The notes: generated by a model from the sequence alone, not told the origin. A DNA stretch of 55,778 nucleotides from Pseudomonas sp. MWU15-20650 (GCF_023242475.1 NZ_JALJFG010000043.1:1-55778), one strand, 5' to 3'; positions 1 to 7,124 are shown, counted from the first letter of the stretch. Numbers and translations: made by a program.

Positions 1-23
1 CTGTTTCACGGTGACGCTGGAGT

Positions 24-1550
24 TCAGACCAGAATCGAAGTCCCGGTCATCTCTTTCGGCTTCTCCAGTCCCATCAGCTTCAACAGGGTTGGTGCCACAT
101 CCGCCAGCACGCCACCTTCACGCACTTTCAGGTCGCGCTTGCCGACGTAGATGAACGGCACCGGCTCGGTGGTGTGGGCGGTGTGAGCCTGGCCGGTGGA
201 TTCGTCGGACATCTGCTCGCAGTTGCCGTGGTCGGCGGTGATCAGTGCTTCACCCCCGACTTTTTCCAAGGCGTCGACGATACGGCCGACGCACTTGTCC
301 AGGCATTCCACCGCTTTGATGGCGGCTTCCAGGTTGCCGCTATGGCCGACCATGTCACCGTTGGCGTAGTTGACCACAATCACGTCGTAACGCTGGTGGT
401 CGATAGCATCGACGATCTTGTCGGTCACTTGCGGTGCGCTCATTTCCGGCTGCAGGTCATAAGTGGCGACTTTTGGCGACGGGATCAGGATGCGCTCTTC
501 ACCCGGGAACGGCTCTTCGCGGCCACCGGAGAAGAAGAAGGTCACGTGGGCGTATTTCTCGGTTTCAGCGATACGCAGCTGGGTCTTGCCGTTTTTCGCC
601 AGGTAATCACCCAGTACGTTTTCCAGGCTGCCCGGGGCGAAAGCCGACGGGGCCGGGATATTGGCGGCGTATTGGGTGAGCATCACGAACTCGACTTTCG
701 GCTGGCGCGCGCGCTCGAAGTCTTTGAAACCGGCATCGACGAATACGTGGCTCAGCTCACGGGCACGGTCGGCGCGGAAGTTCATGAACACCACGGCGTC
801 ACCGTCTTCGACCTTGACCGGCTCGCCGATGGTGGTGGCTTTGACGAATTCATCGCTCTCGCCACGGGCATAGGCTGCTTCCAGGCCTTCCTGGGCAGTA
901 GCCGCGTGGAATTCAGCCTGGCCGTCGACGATCAGGTTGTAGGCTTGGGCGACGCGGTCCCAGCGATTGTCGCGGTCCATCGCGAAATAACGGCCCACCA
1001 GGCTGGCGATGCGGCCCTTGCCGAGTGCGGCGAAGGTGGCGTCGAGCAGTTCGATGGAGGATTGCGCGCTTTTGGGCGGGGTATCGCGGCCGTCGAGGAA
1101 AGCGTGCAGGTAGATCTTGTCGGCGCCGCGCTTGAAGGCCAATTCGGCCATGGCGACCAGATGGTCCTGGTGGCTGTGTACGCCACCGTCCGACAGCAGG
1201 CCCATGAAGTGCACGGCCTTGCCGGCGGCGACTGCTTTATCTACCGCAGCGCAGATCGTCGGGTTCTCGAAGAACTCGCCGTCACGGATCGCTTTAGTGA
1301 CACGGGTGAAGTCCTGGTATACCACTCGTCCGGCGCCGAGGTTCATATGGCCGACTTCCGAGTTGCCCATCTGGCCGTCCGGCAGGCCCACGTCCATGCC
1401 GGAACCGGAGATCAAACCGTTGGGTACGGTGGCGGTCAGGCGGTCCAGCACGGGCTTGTTCGCCGAGTACACGGCGTTGTCGTGGTGGCTTTCACTGTGT
1501 CCGAAGCCATCGAGAATTATCAGGACCAAAGGTTTAGGCGTAGTAGTCAT
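24..1550 (-). CDS. gpmI: 2,3-bisphosphoglycerate-independent phosphoglycerate mutase
   Basis: Interconverts 3- and 2-phosphoglycerate in cytoplasmic glycolysis/gluconeogenesis using two Mn ions and a phosphoserine intermediate. The 508-residue product has the usual length of the family. It opens with the metal-binding LDGFG motif (about residues 13-17), carries the catalytic serine in GNSEVGH (about Ser64), and has the C-terminal metal site TADHGNCEQM. The start ATG is preceded by GAGAGGATCT, a good ribosome binding site. It is transcribed away from the rhodanese-grxC-secB group, so the 150-base gap upstream holds two divergent promoters. The stop lies 24 bases from the window edge, so any downstream gene is not visible. 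Identification is secure. Confidence 0.97.
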   Translation of the reverse strand: MTTTPKPLVLIILDGFGHSESHHDNAVYSANKPVLDRLTATVPNGLISGSGMDVGLPDGQMGNSEVGHMNLGAGRVVYQDFTRVTKAIRDGEFFENPTICAAVDKAVAAGKAVHFMGLLSDGGVHSHQDHLVAMAELAFKRGADKIYLHAFLDGRDTPPKSAQSSIELLDATFAALGKGRIASLVGRYFAMDRDNRWDRVAQAYNLIVDGQAEFHAATAQEGLEAAYARGESDEFVKATTIGEPVKVEDGDAVVFMNFRADRARELSHVFVDAGFKDFERARQPKVEFVMLTQYAANIPAPSAFAPGSLENVLGDYLAKNGKTQLRIAETEKYAHVTFFFSGGREEPFPGEERILIPSPKVATYDLQPEMSAPQVTDKIVDAIDHQRYDVIVVNYANGDMVGHSGNLEAAIKAVECLDKCVGRIVDALEKVGGEALITADHGNCEQMSDESTGQAHTAHTTEPVPFIYVGKRDLKVREGGVLADVAPTLLKLMGLEKPKEMTGTSILV

Positions 1551-1642
1551 AGATCCTCTCGCGGCGGTAATTAAAGGAAGGCAATTGAAAAGGGAGTGGC
1601 AGTTTAAAGCGAAGTTCCAACCACGTCACCGCTTTACGGGGG

Positions 1643-1670
1643 TTGGCCCCCCCTGGCGGCTGTGTATACT
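1643..1670 (+). promoter_or_regulatory. Probable sigma-70 promoter of the rhodanese-grxC-secB group
   Basis: TTGGCC (1643-1648) and TATACT (1665-1670) are separated by 16 bases and would start transcription near 1677, about 25 bases before the first ATG. The match is by eye to the sigma-70 consensus only. No operator is apparent. Confidence 0.5.
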
Positions 1671-1702
1671 TACGGCCATTTTAACGCCCTGGAACCTCCT
1701 TG

Positions 1703-2116
1703 ATGGTTGATCACCTGATTGCATTTGCCACTGCCCACTACCTGCTCGCGGGTGCCTTCGTCATCCTGCTGGCGCTGCTGATCGCTCATGAGATGAGCCG
1801 CGGTGGCCGCAGCCTGAGCACGTCGGAGCTGACCGCACTGGTCAACAAGGATGAGGCCGTTGTCGTGGATATCCGCCCGGCCAAGGATTTTGCCACCGGT
1901 CATATCGTCGGCGCCCTGAACATTCCCCAGGACAAGCTGATCGCGCGCCTGGCCGAGCTGGAAAAATACAAGGCCAAGACCATCATCCTGGTCGATGCCC
2001 AAGGCCAGCATGCCGGCACCCACGCCCGCGAAATGCTCAAGGTCGGTTTCACCGCCGCCAAGCTGTCCGGCGGTATCGGCAGTTGGAAGGCCGATAACCT
2101 GCCGCTGGTGAAGTGA
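1703..2116 (+). CDS. Membrane-anchored rhodanese-like protein without a catalytic cysteine
   Basis: 137 residues: an N-terminal membrane segment (about residues 11-28), then a single rhodanese fold with the usual VVDIRPAKDFATGHIVGALNIP sequence landmarks. Active rhodaneses carry a cysteine at the start of the catalytic loop. Here the loop reads LVDAQGQHAG, and the whole protein contains no cysteine, so it cannot use the normal persulfide chemistry. It resembles the YibN group that sits beside grxC and secB in many gammaproteobacteria. The ATG at 1703 is preferred over an adjacent TTG; GGAA lies about 8 bases upstream. Only one base separates its stop from grxC, so the two are almost certainly co-transcribed. 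A binding or scaffold role is inferred. Confidence 0.85.
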   Translation: MVDHLIAFATAHYLLAGAFVILLALLIAHEMSRGGRSLSTSELTALVNKDEAVVVDIRPAKDFATGHIVGALNIPQDKLIARLAELEKYKAKTIILVDAQGQHAGTHAREMLKVGFTAAKLSGGIGSWKADNLPLVK

Positions 2117-2117
2117 T

Positions 2118-2372
2118 ATGAGCCAGGTTGTCGTGTATTCCAGCGATTGGTGCCCTTACTGCATGCGGGCCAAGGCCCTGCTTGAGAAAAAGGGCGTTGC
2201 CTTCGAAGAGATCAAGGTCGATGGCAAGCCTCAGGTACGCGCCGAAATGGCCCAGAAAGCGGGGCGCACGTCCGTGCCGCAGATCTGGATCGGCAGCAAG
2301 CACGTTGGTGGATGCGATGACCTGTTCGCCCTGGAGCGCGCCGGTAAACTCGATGCGCTGCTGCTCGTCTGA
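2118..2372 (+). CDS. grxC: Glutaredoxin 3 (GrxC)
   Basis: Small cytoplasmic dithiol glutaredoxin of 84 residues that reduces disulfides and glutathione mixed disulfides with glutathione as donor. The CPYC active site is at about residues 12-15 after SSDWCPYC. The cis-proline segment TSVPQIWIG and the glutathione-contact motif GGCDDLFALE follow at the expected places. It begins one base after the rhodanese-like gene and is followed after 42 bases by secB, forming a conserved operon. Confidence 0.96.
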   Translation: MSQVVVYSSDWCPYCMRAKALLEKKGVAFEEIKVDGKPQVRAEMAQKAGRTSVPQIWIGSKHVGGCDDLFALERAGKLDALLLV

Positions 2373-2414
2373 CTCCAAAACCCTAAAAGACCCCAAGATC
2401 AAGAAGGATCTGCG

Positions 2415-2894
2415 ATGACTGACCAACAGAACACCGAAGCAGCGCAAGACCAAGGCCCACAATTCTCGCTGCAACGCATCTATGTGCGTGACCTGTCGTT
2501 CGAAGCGCCGAAAAGCCCGGCCATCTTCCGTCAGGAATGGACCCCAAGCGTCGCGCTGGATCTGAACACCCGTCAAAAAGCGCTGGAAGGTGATTTCCAC
2601 GAAGTGGTGCTGACCCTGTCGGTGACCGTGAAGAACGGCGAAGAAGTTGCCTTCATCGCTGAAGTGCAACAGGCCGGTATCTTCCTGATCCAGGGCCTGG
2701 ACGAAGCGTCCATGAGCCACACGCTCGGCGCGTTCTGCCCGAACATCCTGTTCCCGTATGCCCGCGAGACCCTGGACAGCCTGGTCACCCGCGGCTCGTT
2801 CCCGGCCCTGATGCTGGCTCCGGTGAACTTCGATGCCCTGTACGCTCAAGAGCTGCAGCGCATGCAACAGGAAGGCGCGCCGACGGTTCAGTAA
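2415..2894 (+). CDS. secB: Protein-export chaperone SecB
   Basis: Tetrameric cytosolic chaperone that holds preproteins unfolded and delivers them to SecA. The 159-residue product contains the family sequences FSLQRIYVRDLSFEAP near the N terminus and CPNILFPYARETLDSLVTRGSFP in the middle, followed by the LAPVNFDALY tail. A GAAGGA ribosome site precedes the ATG. It is the last gene of the rhodanese-grxC-secB group. A REP pair lies directly after its stop, between it and the convergent trmL gene. Confidence 0.97.
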   Translation: MTDQQNTEAAQDQGPQFSLQRIYVRDLSFEAPKSPAIFRQEWTPSVALDLNTRQKALEGDFHEVVLTLSVTVKNGEEVAFIAEVQQAGIFLIQGLDEASMSHTLGAFCPNILFPYARETLDSLVTRGSFPALMLAPVNFDALYAQELQRMQQEGAPTVQ

Positions 2895-2919
2895 TCTCGA
2901 ACCCGACGCAGCACCCAAT

Positions 2920-3006
2920 GTGGGAGGGGGCTTGCCCCCGATAGCGGTGGATCAGTCACATAAATATCGACTGACACTCCGCCATCGGGGGCAAGCCCCC
3001 TCCCAC
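2920..3006. repeat. REP pair (GTGGGAGGGGGCTTG class), inward type
   Basis: Two inverted copies of the GTGGGAGGGGGCTTGC core face each other. The inner ends GGTGGATCAGTC and GACTGACACTCC also pair. The element fills the gap between the convergent ends of secB and trmL. The same design recurs at several other gene ends in this window. Confidence 0.93.
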
Positions 3007-3020
3007 ATTTGTTTTGTGTG

Positions 3021-3476
3021 TTACTTGAAGCCGAGCTGGCGCCAACCTTCGTAGACGGCAACGGCTACGGTGTTGGACAGGTTCAAGCTGCGGCAGCCCT
3101 CGCGCATCGGCAAGCGCAGGCGATGGCCGTCGGGCAGGGCGTCGAGCACCTCGGCCGGCAAGCCACGGCTTTCCGGGCCGAACAGGAAGGCATCGCCCTC
3201 GGCAAAACTGGCATCATGAAACGGTCGCGAGCCCTTGGTGGTGAACGCGAACAACCGTGGGTGGCCCAGGCTCTCCAGGCAACTGGCGAGGTCGGCGTGG
3301 CGCTTGAGGGTGGCGTACTCGTGATAGTCCAGTCCGGCGCGGCGCAGGCGCTTGTCGTCCATGTCGAAGCCCAACGGTTCGATCAAATGCAGGTGGCAGC
3401 CACTGTTGGCGCACAGCCTGATAACGTTGCCGGTATTCGGCGGAATTTCTGGTTGAAAAAGGATGACGTGAAACAT
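3021..3476 (-). CDS. trmL: tRNA (cytidine(34)-2'-O)-methyltransferase TrmL
   Basis: SPOUT-family methyltransferase that 2'-O-methylates the wobble base of tRNA-Leu isoacceptors. The 151-residue product, beginning MFHVILFQPEIPPNTGN, matches the family length. It has the knot motifs LFGPESRGLP and RSLNLSNTVAVAVYE. The frame stays open further upstream, but the start at 3476 is chosen because GGAG lies seven bases before it and family similarity begins there. Its ATG overlaps the ATG of the divergent gene at 3475 within the palindrome CATG. Confidence 0.95.
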   Translation of the reverse strand: MFHVILFQPEIPPNTGNVIRLCANSGCHLHLIEPLGFDMDDKRLRRAGLDYHEYATLKRHADLASCLESLGHPRLFAFTTKGSRPFHDASFAEGDAFLFGPESRGLPAEVLDALPDGHRLRLPMREGCRSLNLSNTVAVAVYEGWRQLGFK

Positions 3477-3915
3477 GCACGGCTCCGAAGGCAAAGATGC
3501 GCTGCATTCTACCCCCGAAGAGGACCCAAGGCCGAAGCTATTGCCGCGGGTCATGGGCTCATTGGCAATCGTTGGGCTGATGATTGGCTTGATGATCGGT
3601 CGCCTGACCACGCCTGACCCGGTCGAACTGCAGCAAGTAGAGACCGTGGCCGAGGGTGTCGCGGTGTGGTTCAACAGTGAGCCCAAGCTGCACGGCGAGC
3701 TTATCGACGGCACCGTGGCGTTGTTGTTCGACGCGCAAGGCCAGGCTGGCAGTGGGCAGCTCAAGGTCAATGACAAGGACGTGAACTGGCGCATTCGCAA
3801 GACCGATGGCGGCCTGCTGCTGAACCTGGTGGCGGCTCGGCCTTTGCGCGGGGAGTGGAAGGGGGAGAAGGTCGATGGCCGCTGGCGGCTGCAGATCCAT
3901 CTCCAAGAGCAATAA
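3475..3915 (+). CDS. Small membrane-anchored protein of unknown function
   Basis: 146 residues. A charged cytoplasmic leader (about 1-27) is followed by a hydrophobic segment GSLAIVGLMIGLMIG (about 28-42), then a mostly polar domain of about 100 residues expected outside the membrane, rich in beta-type sequence such as GTVALLFDAQGQAGSGQ and WRLQIHLQEQ. I recognise no catalytic motif. The ATG at 3475 overlaps the divergent trmL start; AAGGA lies 11 bases upstream, which is rather far. An alternative ATG at about 3553 would delete the leader. The stop overlaps the predicted 3' end of nrsZ on the other strand. Codon use is like that of its neighbours, so I consider it a real gene. Confidence 0.7.
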   Translation: MHGSEGKDALHSTPEEDPRPKLLPRVMGSLAIVGLMIGLMIGRLTTPDPVELQQVETVAEGVAVWFNSEPKLHGELIDGTVALLFDAQGQAGSGQLKVNDKDVNWRIRKTDGGLLLNLVAARPLRGEWKGEKVDGRWRLQIHLQEQ

Positions 3916-4033
3916 AAGAGGGAGTTCCTGGCCTGCCTGTGCCAGGGCTCCCAAAAGCGTGAAGCCTGGGGGCTTCGTATAAAAGAGGGGATTCTCGGCC
4001 TGCCTGTACCAAGGTCCCCGAAACTGGGTAGTA
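3912..4033 (-). ncRNA. nrsZ: NrsZ-type nitrogen-regulated small RNA, two hairpin modules
   Basis: Lies immediately downstream of ntrC on the same strand. This is the place where, from memory, the NtrC/sigma-54-dependent NrsZ sRNA of P. aeruginosa is encoded. Read on the minus strand it contains two copies of one hairpin, at 4019-3987 and 3952-3920. Both carry the loop ACAGGCAGGCC and are followed by TCTTTTAT. The outer stems differ but still pair (GGGGA/TCCCC against GGGAG/CTCCC), which is compensatory change. A short perfect stem, GAAGCC/GGCTTC, separates them, and CTGG/CCAG pairs near the 5' end. The last hairpin plus TCTTTTATT looks like an intrinsic terminator. Both ends are predicted from the promoter and terminator, not measured. 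Confidence 0.78.
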
Positions 4034-4043
4034 CCAGGGTTAA

Positions 4044-4060
4044 TGCAGGGCGCGTGCCAG
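4044..4060 (-). promoter_or_regulatory. Sigma-54 promoter of nrsZ
   Basis: The minus strand reads CTGGCACGCGCCCTGCA. The -24 element TGGCACG is perfect, the -12 element CTGCA has one mismatch to TTGCA, and GG and GC are ten bases apart. Predicted transcription start is near 4033. The NtrC box at 4202-4216 lies about 170 bases upstream, a normal enhancer distance. Confidence 0.8.
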
Positions 4061-4099
4061 AGTCGTCAAGTTGTGCAAGATAATTCCATCAGAACGCGC

Positions 4100-4131
4100 A
4101 AAGCCCCGGATTCCGGGGCTTTGGTGTTTTT
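4100..4131 (+). terminator. Rho-independent terminator, plus strand
   Basis: A perfect ten-base-pair stem (AAAGCCCCGG with CCGGGGCTTT) and a three-base loop are followed by GGTGTTTTT. On the plus strand it would end read-through from the small membrane gene at 3475. On the minus strand the stem is followed by GCGCG, so it is poor in that direction. Confidence 0.75.
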
Positions 4132-4201
4132 GGAATTCAAGGTTTTCTGAGCGGTTCGGTTGTTTCAGGGTTGAAAGGCTTGCCCGATGCCGGTTCATGG
4201 T

Positions 4202-4216
4202 GCATCGAAATGGTGC
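4202..4216. promoter_or_regulatory. NtrC-binding site (enhancer) for nrsZ
   Basis: GCATCGAAATGGTGC matches the NtrC consensus GCACY-N5-RGTGC at nine of ten half-site positions. A further overlapping GGTGCA at 4199-4204 adds a second half-site. It sits between the end of ntrC and the sigma-54 promoter of nrsZ. Confidence 0.7.
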
Positions 4217-4246
4217 ACAATCCTGGAGCCTTGTAGAGATGTCAGT

Positions 4247-4272
4247 GTGGGAGGGAGCAAGCCCCCTCCCAC
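4247..4272. repeat. Single short REP hairpin
   Basis: GTGGGAGGGAGC and its complement CCCCCTCCCAC form one compact hairpin of the window's main REP class, just beyond the ntrC stop codon. Confidence 0.75.
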
Positions 4273-4303
4273 ATTAGACTTTCAGTGGATGTGGGAGGTG
4301 TGA

Positions 4304-5740
4304 TCAGGCGTCATCGCCCTCGTCATCATCCCCGCCGTCCACCTTCATCCCCAGCTCCTTGATCTTGCGAGTCAGGGTGTTGCGGCCCCAACCCAGCAGC
4401 ACGGCGGCGTCGCGGCGTCGGCCGGCAGTGTGCTTCAAGGCGGTTTCGATCATGATCCGCTCGAACGCCGGCACGGCGCTGTCCAGCAGGCTCGACTGAC
4501 CGCGTGCCAGGGCCTGGTCGGCCCATTGGCGCAGCGCCTGTTCCCAATTGGTCACCGGTGCCGAATCCTGAGGGAGGTTCAGCAGCTCAGGCGGCAGGTC
4601 GCTGATATGTACTTCACGCCCGGACGCCATCACGGTGATCCAGCGGCAGGTGTTCTCCAATTGGCGCACGTTGCCGGGCCACGGCAGGTTCTTCAGGTAT
4701 TCCTCGGTCTCGCTTTTGAGCAGCTTCGGCTCGACCGCCAGCTCTTGGGCGGCGCGGCTGAGGAAGTGGCGGGCAAGCGTTGGGATGTCTTCGCGGCGGT
4801 CCGACATCCGTGGGATGTGGATGCGGATCACGTTCAGGCGGTGGAACAAATCCTCACGGAACTTGCCGGCGTGCACCAGGGTTTCCAGGTTCTGGTGGGT
4901 CGCGGCGATGATGCGCACGTCCACCTTGACCGGCGTATGCCCGCCCACGCGGTAGAACTCACCATCTGCCAGGACGCGCAGCAAGCGGGTCTGGGTATCG
5001 GCCGGCATGTCGCCGATTTCATCGAGAAACAGTGTGCCGCCGTCAGCCTGTTCAAAACGCCCGCGACGCAGGTTGGCTGCGCCGGTAAACGCACCTTTCT
5101 CATGGCCGAACAGCTCGGACTCCATCAAGTCCTTCGGAATCGCCGCCATGTTCAGCGCGATGAACGGCGAGGCTGCCCGTGGGCTGTGACGGTGCAGGGC
5201 ATGGGCGACCAGTTCTTTACCGGTGCCTGACTCGCCGTTGATCAGCACGGTGATGTTGGAGTGGCTCAAGCGCCCGATGGCGCGAAACACTTCCTGCATC
5301 GCCGGTGCTTCACCGATGATTTCCGGGGTGCGGGTCAGGGTGGGCGGGGCTTCCTGGCTTTGCTGCTCCTGGGCGTGCTGGTTGGCGCGCTTGACCAGTG
5401 CCACGGCTTCATCCACGTCGAATGGCTTGGGCAAGTATTCAAACGCCCCGCCTTGGTAGGATGCGACAGCGCTGTCCAGGTCCGAGTGCGCAGTCATGAT
5501 GATCACCGGCAGGCGCGGGTGCTGTTCGCGAATCCGCGCGAGCAAGTCCAGGCCGCTGGCACCGGGCATGCGGATGTCGGAGATGATCACGTCCGGCTGC
5601 TGGCGAGCCAGGCGGCTCATCACCCCGTCGGCGCTGTCGAAGCTCTGGGTGGTCATGCCTTCCTGTTGCAAGGCTTTCTCGAGGACCCAGCGGATAGAAC
5701 GGTCGTCATCGACGATCCACACAGTTTCACTACGGCTCAT
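4304..5740 (-). CDS. ntrC: Nitrogen regulation response regulator NtrC (NR(I))
   Basis: Sigma-54-dependent enhancer-binding protein that activates nitrogen-starvation genes when phosphorylated by NtrB. The 478 residues contain a receiver domain (phospho-acceptor Asp55 in IISDIRMPG, Lys105 in KPF) and a central AAA+ domain with Walker A GESGTGKE (about 169-176), the sigma-54-contacting GAFTGA loop (216-221) and Walker B LFLDEIGDM. A Fis-type helix-turn-helix near the C terminus (RRRDAAVLLGWGRNTLTRKI) ends in an acidic tail, DGGDDDEGDDA. It overlaps ntrB by four bases (ATGA), so translation is coupled. nrsZ follows downstream. Confidence 0.98.
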   Translation of the reverse strand: MSRSETVWIVDDDRSIRWVLEKALQQEGMTTQSFDSADGVMSRLARQQPDVIISDIRMPGASGLDLLARIREQHPRLPVIIMTAHSDLDSAVASYQGGAFEYLPKPFDVDEAVALVKRANQHAQEQQSQEAPPTLTRTPEIIGEAPAMQEVFRAIGRLSHSNITVLINGESGTGKELVAHALHRHSPRAASPFIALNMAAIPKDLMESELFGHEKGAFTGAANLRRGRFEQADGGTLFLDEIGDMPADTQTRLLRVLADGEFYRVGGHTPVKVDVRIIAATHQNLETLVHAGKFREDLFHRLNVIRIHIPRMSDRREDIPTLARHFLSRAAQELAVEPKLLKSETEEYLKNLPWPGNVRQLENTCRWITVMASGREVHISDLPPELLNLPQDSAPVTNWEQALRQWADQALARGQSSLLDSAVPAFERIMIETALKHTAGRRRDAAVLLGWGRNTLTRKIKELGMKVDGGDDDEGDDA

Positions 5741-6822
5741 GTCGATGGGGCTCCTTGTTCCAGAGGCAGAAAGATCGAGAACGTGGTGTGGCCAGGATGG
5801 CTTTCACATTCGATCAGACCCTGGTGCTGGCTGATGATGTTCTGGGTAATGGCCAGGCCCAGCCCGGTACCGTCCGGGCGGCCACTGACCATGGGAAAGA
5901 AGATGGTTTCCTGGAGTTCCGCAGGAATGCCTGGGCCGTTGTCGATGATCTCGACCTTGGTTACCAGGCGATGGCGCACATGGCCGATGGTGAACTGGCG
6001 CAGGGTACGGGTACGCAAGCTGATGCGGCCCAGTCGCAGCTCGTTCTGGCTGCTGATGGCCTGCATGGCGTTGCGCACGATGTTGAGTACCGCTTGGATC
6101 ATCTGTTCGCGGTCGATCAGTACGTCGGGAATGCTGGGGTCGTAGTCGCGCACCAGGGTGATGCAGCCCTGGCTTTCGGCATCGACCAGTTGGCAGACTC
6201 GCTCGAGCACCTCATGCACGTTAGTCATTGCCAGCGACGGCAGCTTGTTGGAGCCGAGCATGCGGTCTACCAGATTACGCAGGCGGTCGGCCTCTTCAAT
6301 GATGACGTTGGTGTAGTCCTTGAGGTGCTCGTCCGGCAGCTCGCGGGACAACAACTGTGCCGCGCCACGAATGCCGCCCAGCGGGTTCTTGATCTCATGG
6401 GCCAGGCCGCGCACCAGCATCTTGCTGGTCTCCTGCTTGGACAGCTGGGCTTCTTCCTTGGTGATGCGCAGCAGGCGGTCGCGGGGGTGCACTTCGAGCA
6501 GCAGCAGGGTGGCGCCATTGCTCAGGATCGGGGTCACGGCGTAATCGACGGTCAGCGTCTGCCCGGTCAGCGCGGTCAGCATCGCCTCGCGCTTGGTGAA
6601 CGGGTGCGCTTGCTCCACTGCCTGGCGCAACGAACTCAAGGCTTCGGCTGACTCGGTGAACAATTCGCTGATGAACTGCCCATGGCTGCGCTGGCCACTG
6701 ATGGCCAGGAGCATCTCCGCCGCCGGGTTCATGTACTCAAGACGCAGGTCGTCGTTGAGCAGGATGGTCGCGGTGGTCAGGTTGTCGAGTAGCAAACGGT
6801 GCAGTGCATCGCTGATGGTCAT
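5737..6822 (-). CDS. ntrB: Nitrogen regulation sensor kinase/phosphatase NtrB (NR(II))
   Basis: Cytoplasmic histidine kinase that phosphorylates or dephosphorylates NtrC according to nitrogen status, classically through PII. The 361-residue protein has an N-terminal PAS domain (about 5-110), the H-box RGLAHEIKNPLGG with His142, the N-box LNIVRNAMQAI, and the G-boxes DNGPGIP and GTGLGLAI. No transmembrane segment is present. The ATG is preceded by AAGAGGTCCTG. Its upstream region contains a sigma-54-like promoter, an NtrC box and a HutC half-site, suggesting autoregulation plus histidine input. Confidence 0.98.
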   Translation of the reverse strand: MTISDALHRLLLDNLTTATILLNDDLRLEYMNPAAEMLLAISGQRSHGQFISELFTESAEALSSLRQAVEQAHPFTKREAMLTALTGQTLTVDYAVTPILSNGATLLLLEVHPRDRLLRITKEEAQLSKQETSKMLVRGLAHEIKNPLGGIRGAAQLLSRELPDEHLKDYTNVIIEEADRLRNLVDRMLGSNKLPSLAMTNVHEVLERVCQLVDAESQGCITLVRDYDPSIPDVLIDREQMIQAVLNIVRNAMQAISSQNELRLGRISLRTRTLRQFTIGHVRHRLVTKVEIIDNGPGIPAELQETIFFPMVSGRPDGTGLGLAITQNIISQHQGLIECESHPGHTTFSIFLPLEQGAPST

Positions 6823-6866
6823 CAGGACCTCTTTTGGAGCAAGGCGTGGGCTTGAGGCACACGCTG

Positions 6867-6873
6867 ATACAAG
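6867..6873 (-). promoter_or_regulatory. HutC half-site at the predicted ntrB transcription start
   Basis: The minus strand reads CTTGTAT, identical to one half of the CTTGTATGTACAAG operator before hutU. It begins six bases after the GC of the sigma-54-like -12 element; before hutU that spacing is five. Only one half-site is intact, since the second half reads CAGCGTG. Binding is inferred. Confidence 0.45.
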
Positions 6874-6878
6874 GAAAA

Positions 6879-6895
6879 TGCAAAAACCAAACCAA
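6879..6895 (-). promoter_or_regulatory. Possible sigma-54 promoter of ntrBC
   Basis: The minus strand reads TTGGTTTGGTTTTTGCA: the invariant GG and GC are ten bases apart and the -12 element TTGCA is perfect, but the -24 element is TGGTTTG rather than TGGCACG. Predicted start is near 6868, giving a 46-base leader. The NtrC box at 7023-7037 is about 160 bases upstream. Confidence 0.45.
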
Positions 6896-7022
6896 AGCTC
6901 CGAAAAGAAGCGTCCAGCCCCTGAAATGGGGGCTTAAGGCGCGAAACTGTGGCGTTCTGCCAGCTTTCCCGGGAAGAATCGAACCAAAATGGGTTGATCA
7001 GGTGGGAAGGGTGCAAGCTATT

Positions 7023-7037
7023 GCACCAATATAGTGC
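7023..7037. promoter_or_regulatory. NtrC-binding site before ntrBC
   Basis: GCACCAATATAGTGC matches all ten half-site positions of GCACY-N5-RGTGC. It overlaps a second palindrome, GGTGCAAGCTATTGCACC (7010-7027). It lies in the gene-free stretch 6823-7148 upstream of ntrB; that gap also holds the sigma-54-like promoter, the HutC half-site and one REP hairpin. Confidence 0.72.
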
Positions 7038-7098
7038 GGTTTTGTGAAGGTTGTTCAGGACGCTACCAGGGGTGGGCTTGAATGCATGCGGGCCAAAT

Positions 7099-7124
7099 GT
7101 GGGAGGGGGTAGGCCCTCTCCCAC
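7099..7124. repeat. Single REP hairpin
   Basis: GTGGGAGGGGGT pairs with CCCTCTCCCAC across a very short loop. It is one unpaired copy of the main REP class, located beyond the stop codon of the chorismate mutase gene. Confidence 0.75.

Noticed and set aside
174..1574. Long plus-strand open frame opposite gpmI (466 codons)
   Set aside because: It is the antisense shadow of a highly conserved enzyme gene in GC-rich DNA; no start signal and no recognisable domain. The same holds for long antisense frames over hutU, glgP, glnA, opgH and typA.
4100..4131. Considered as the 3' terminator of a plus-strand small RNA made of the two hairpins
   Set aside because: The sigma-54 promoter, the NtrC enhancer and the U-rich tails after the hairpins all point to the minus strand, where this terminator lies upstream of the RNA.
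4071..4277. Plus-strand 68-codon frame in the ntrC-nrsZ gap
   Set aside because: It runs through the terminator at 4100-4131, the NtrC box and a REP hairpin; no ribosome site and no protein-like composition.
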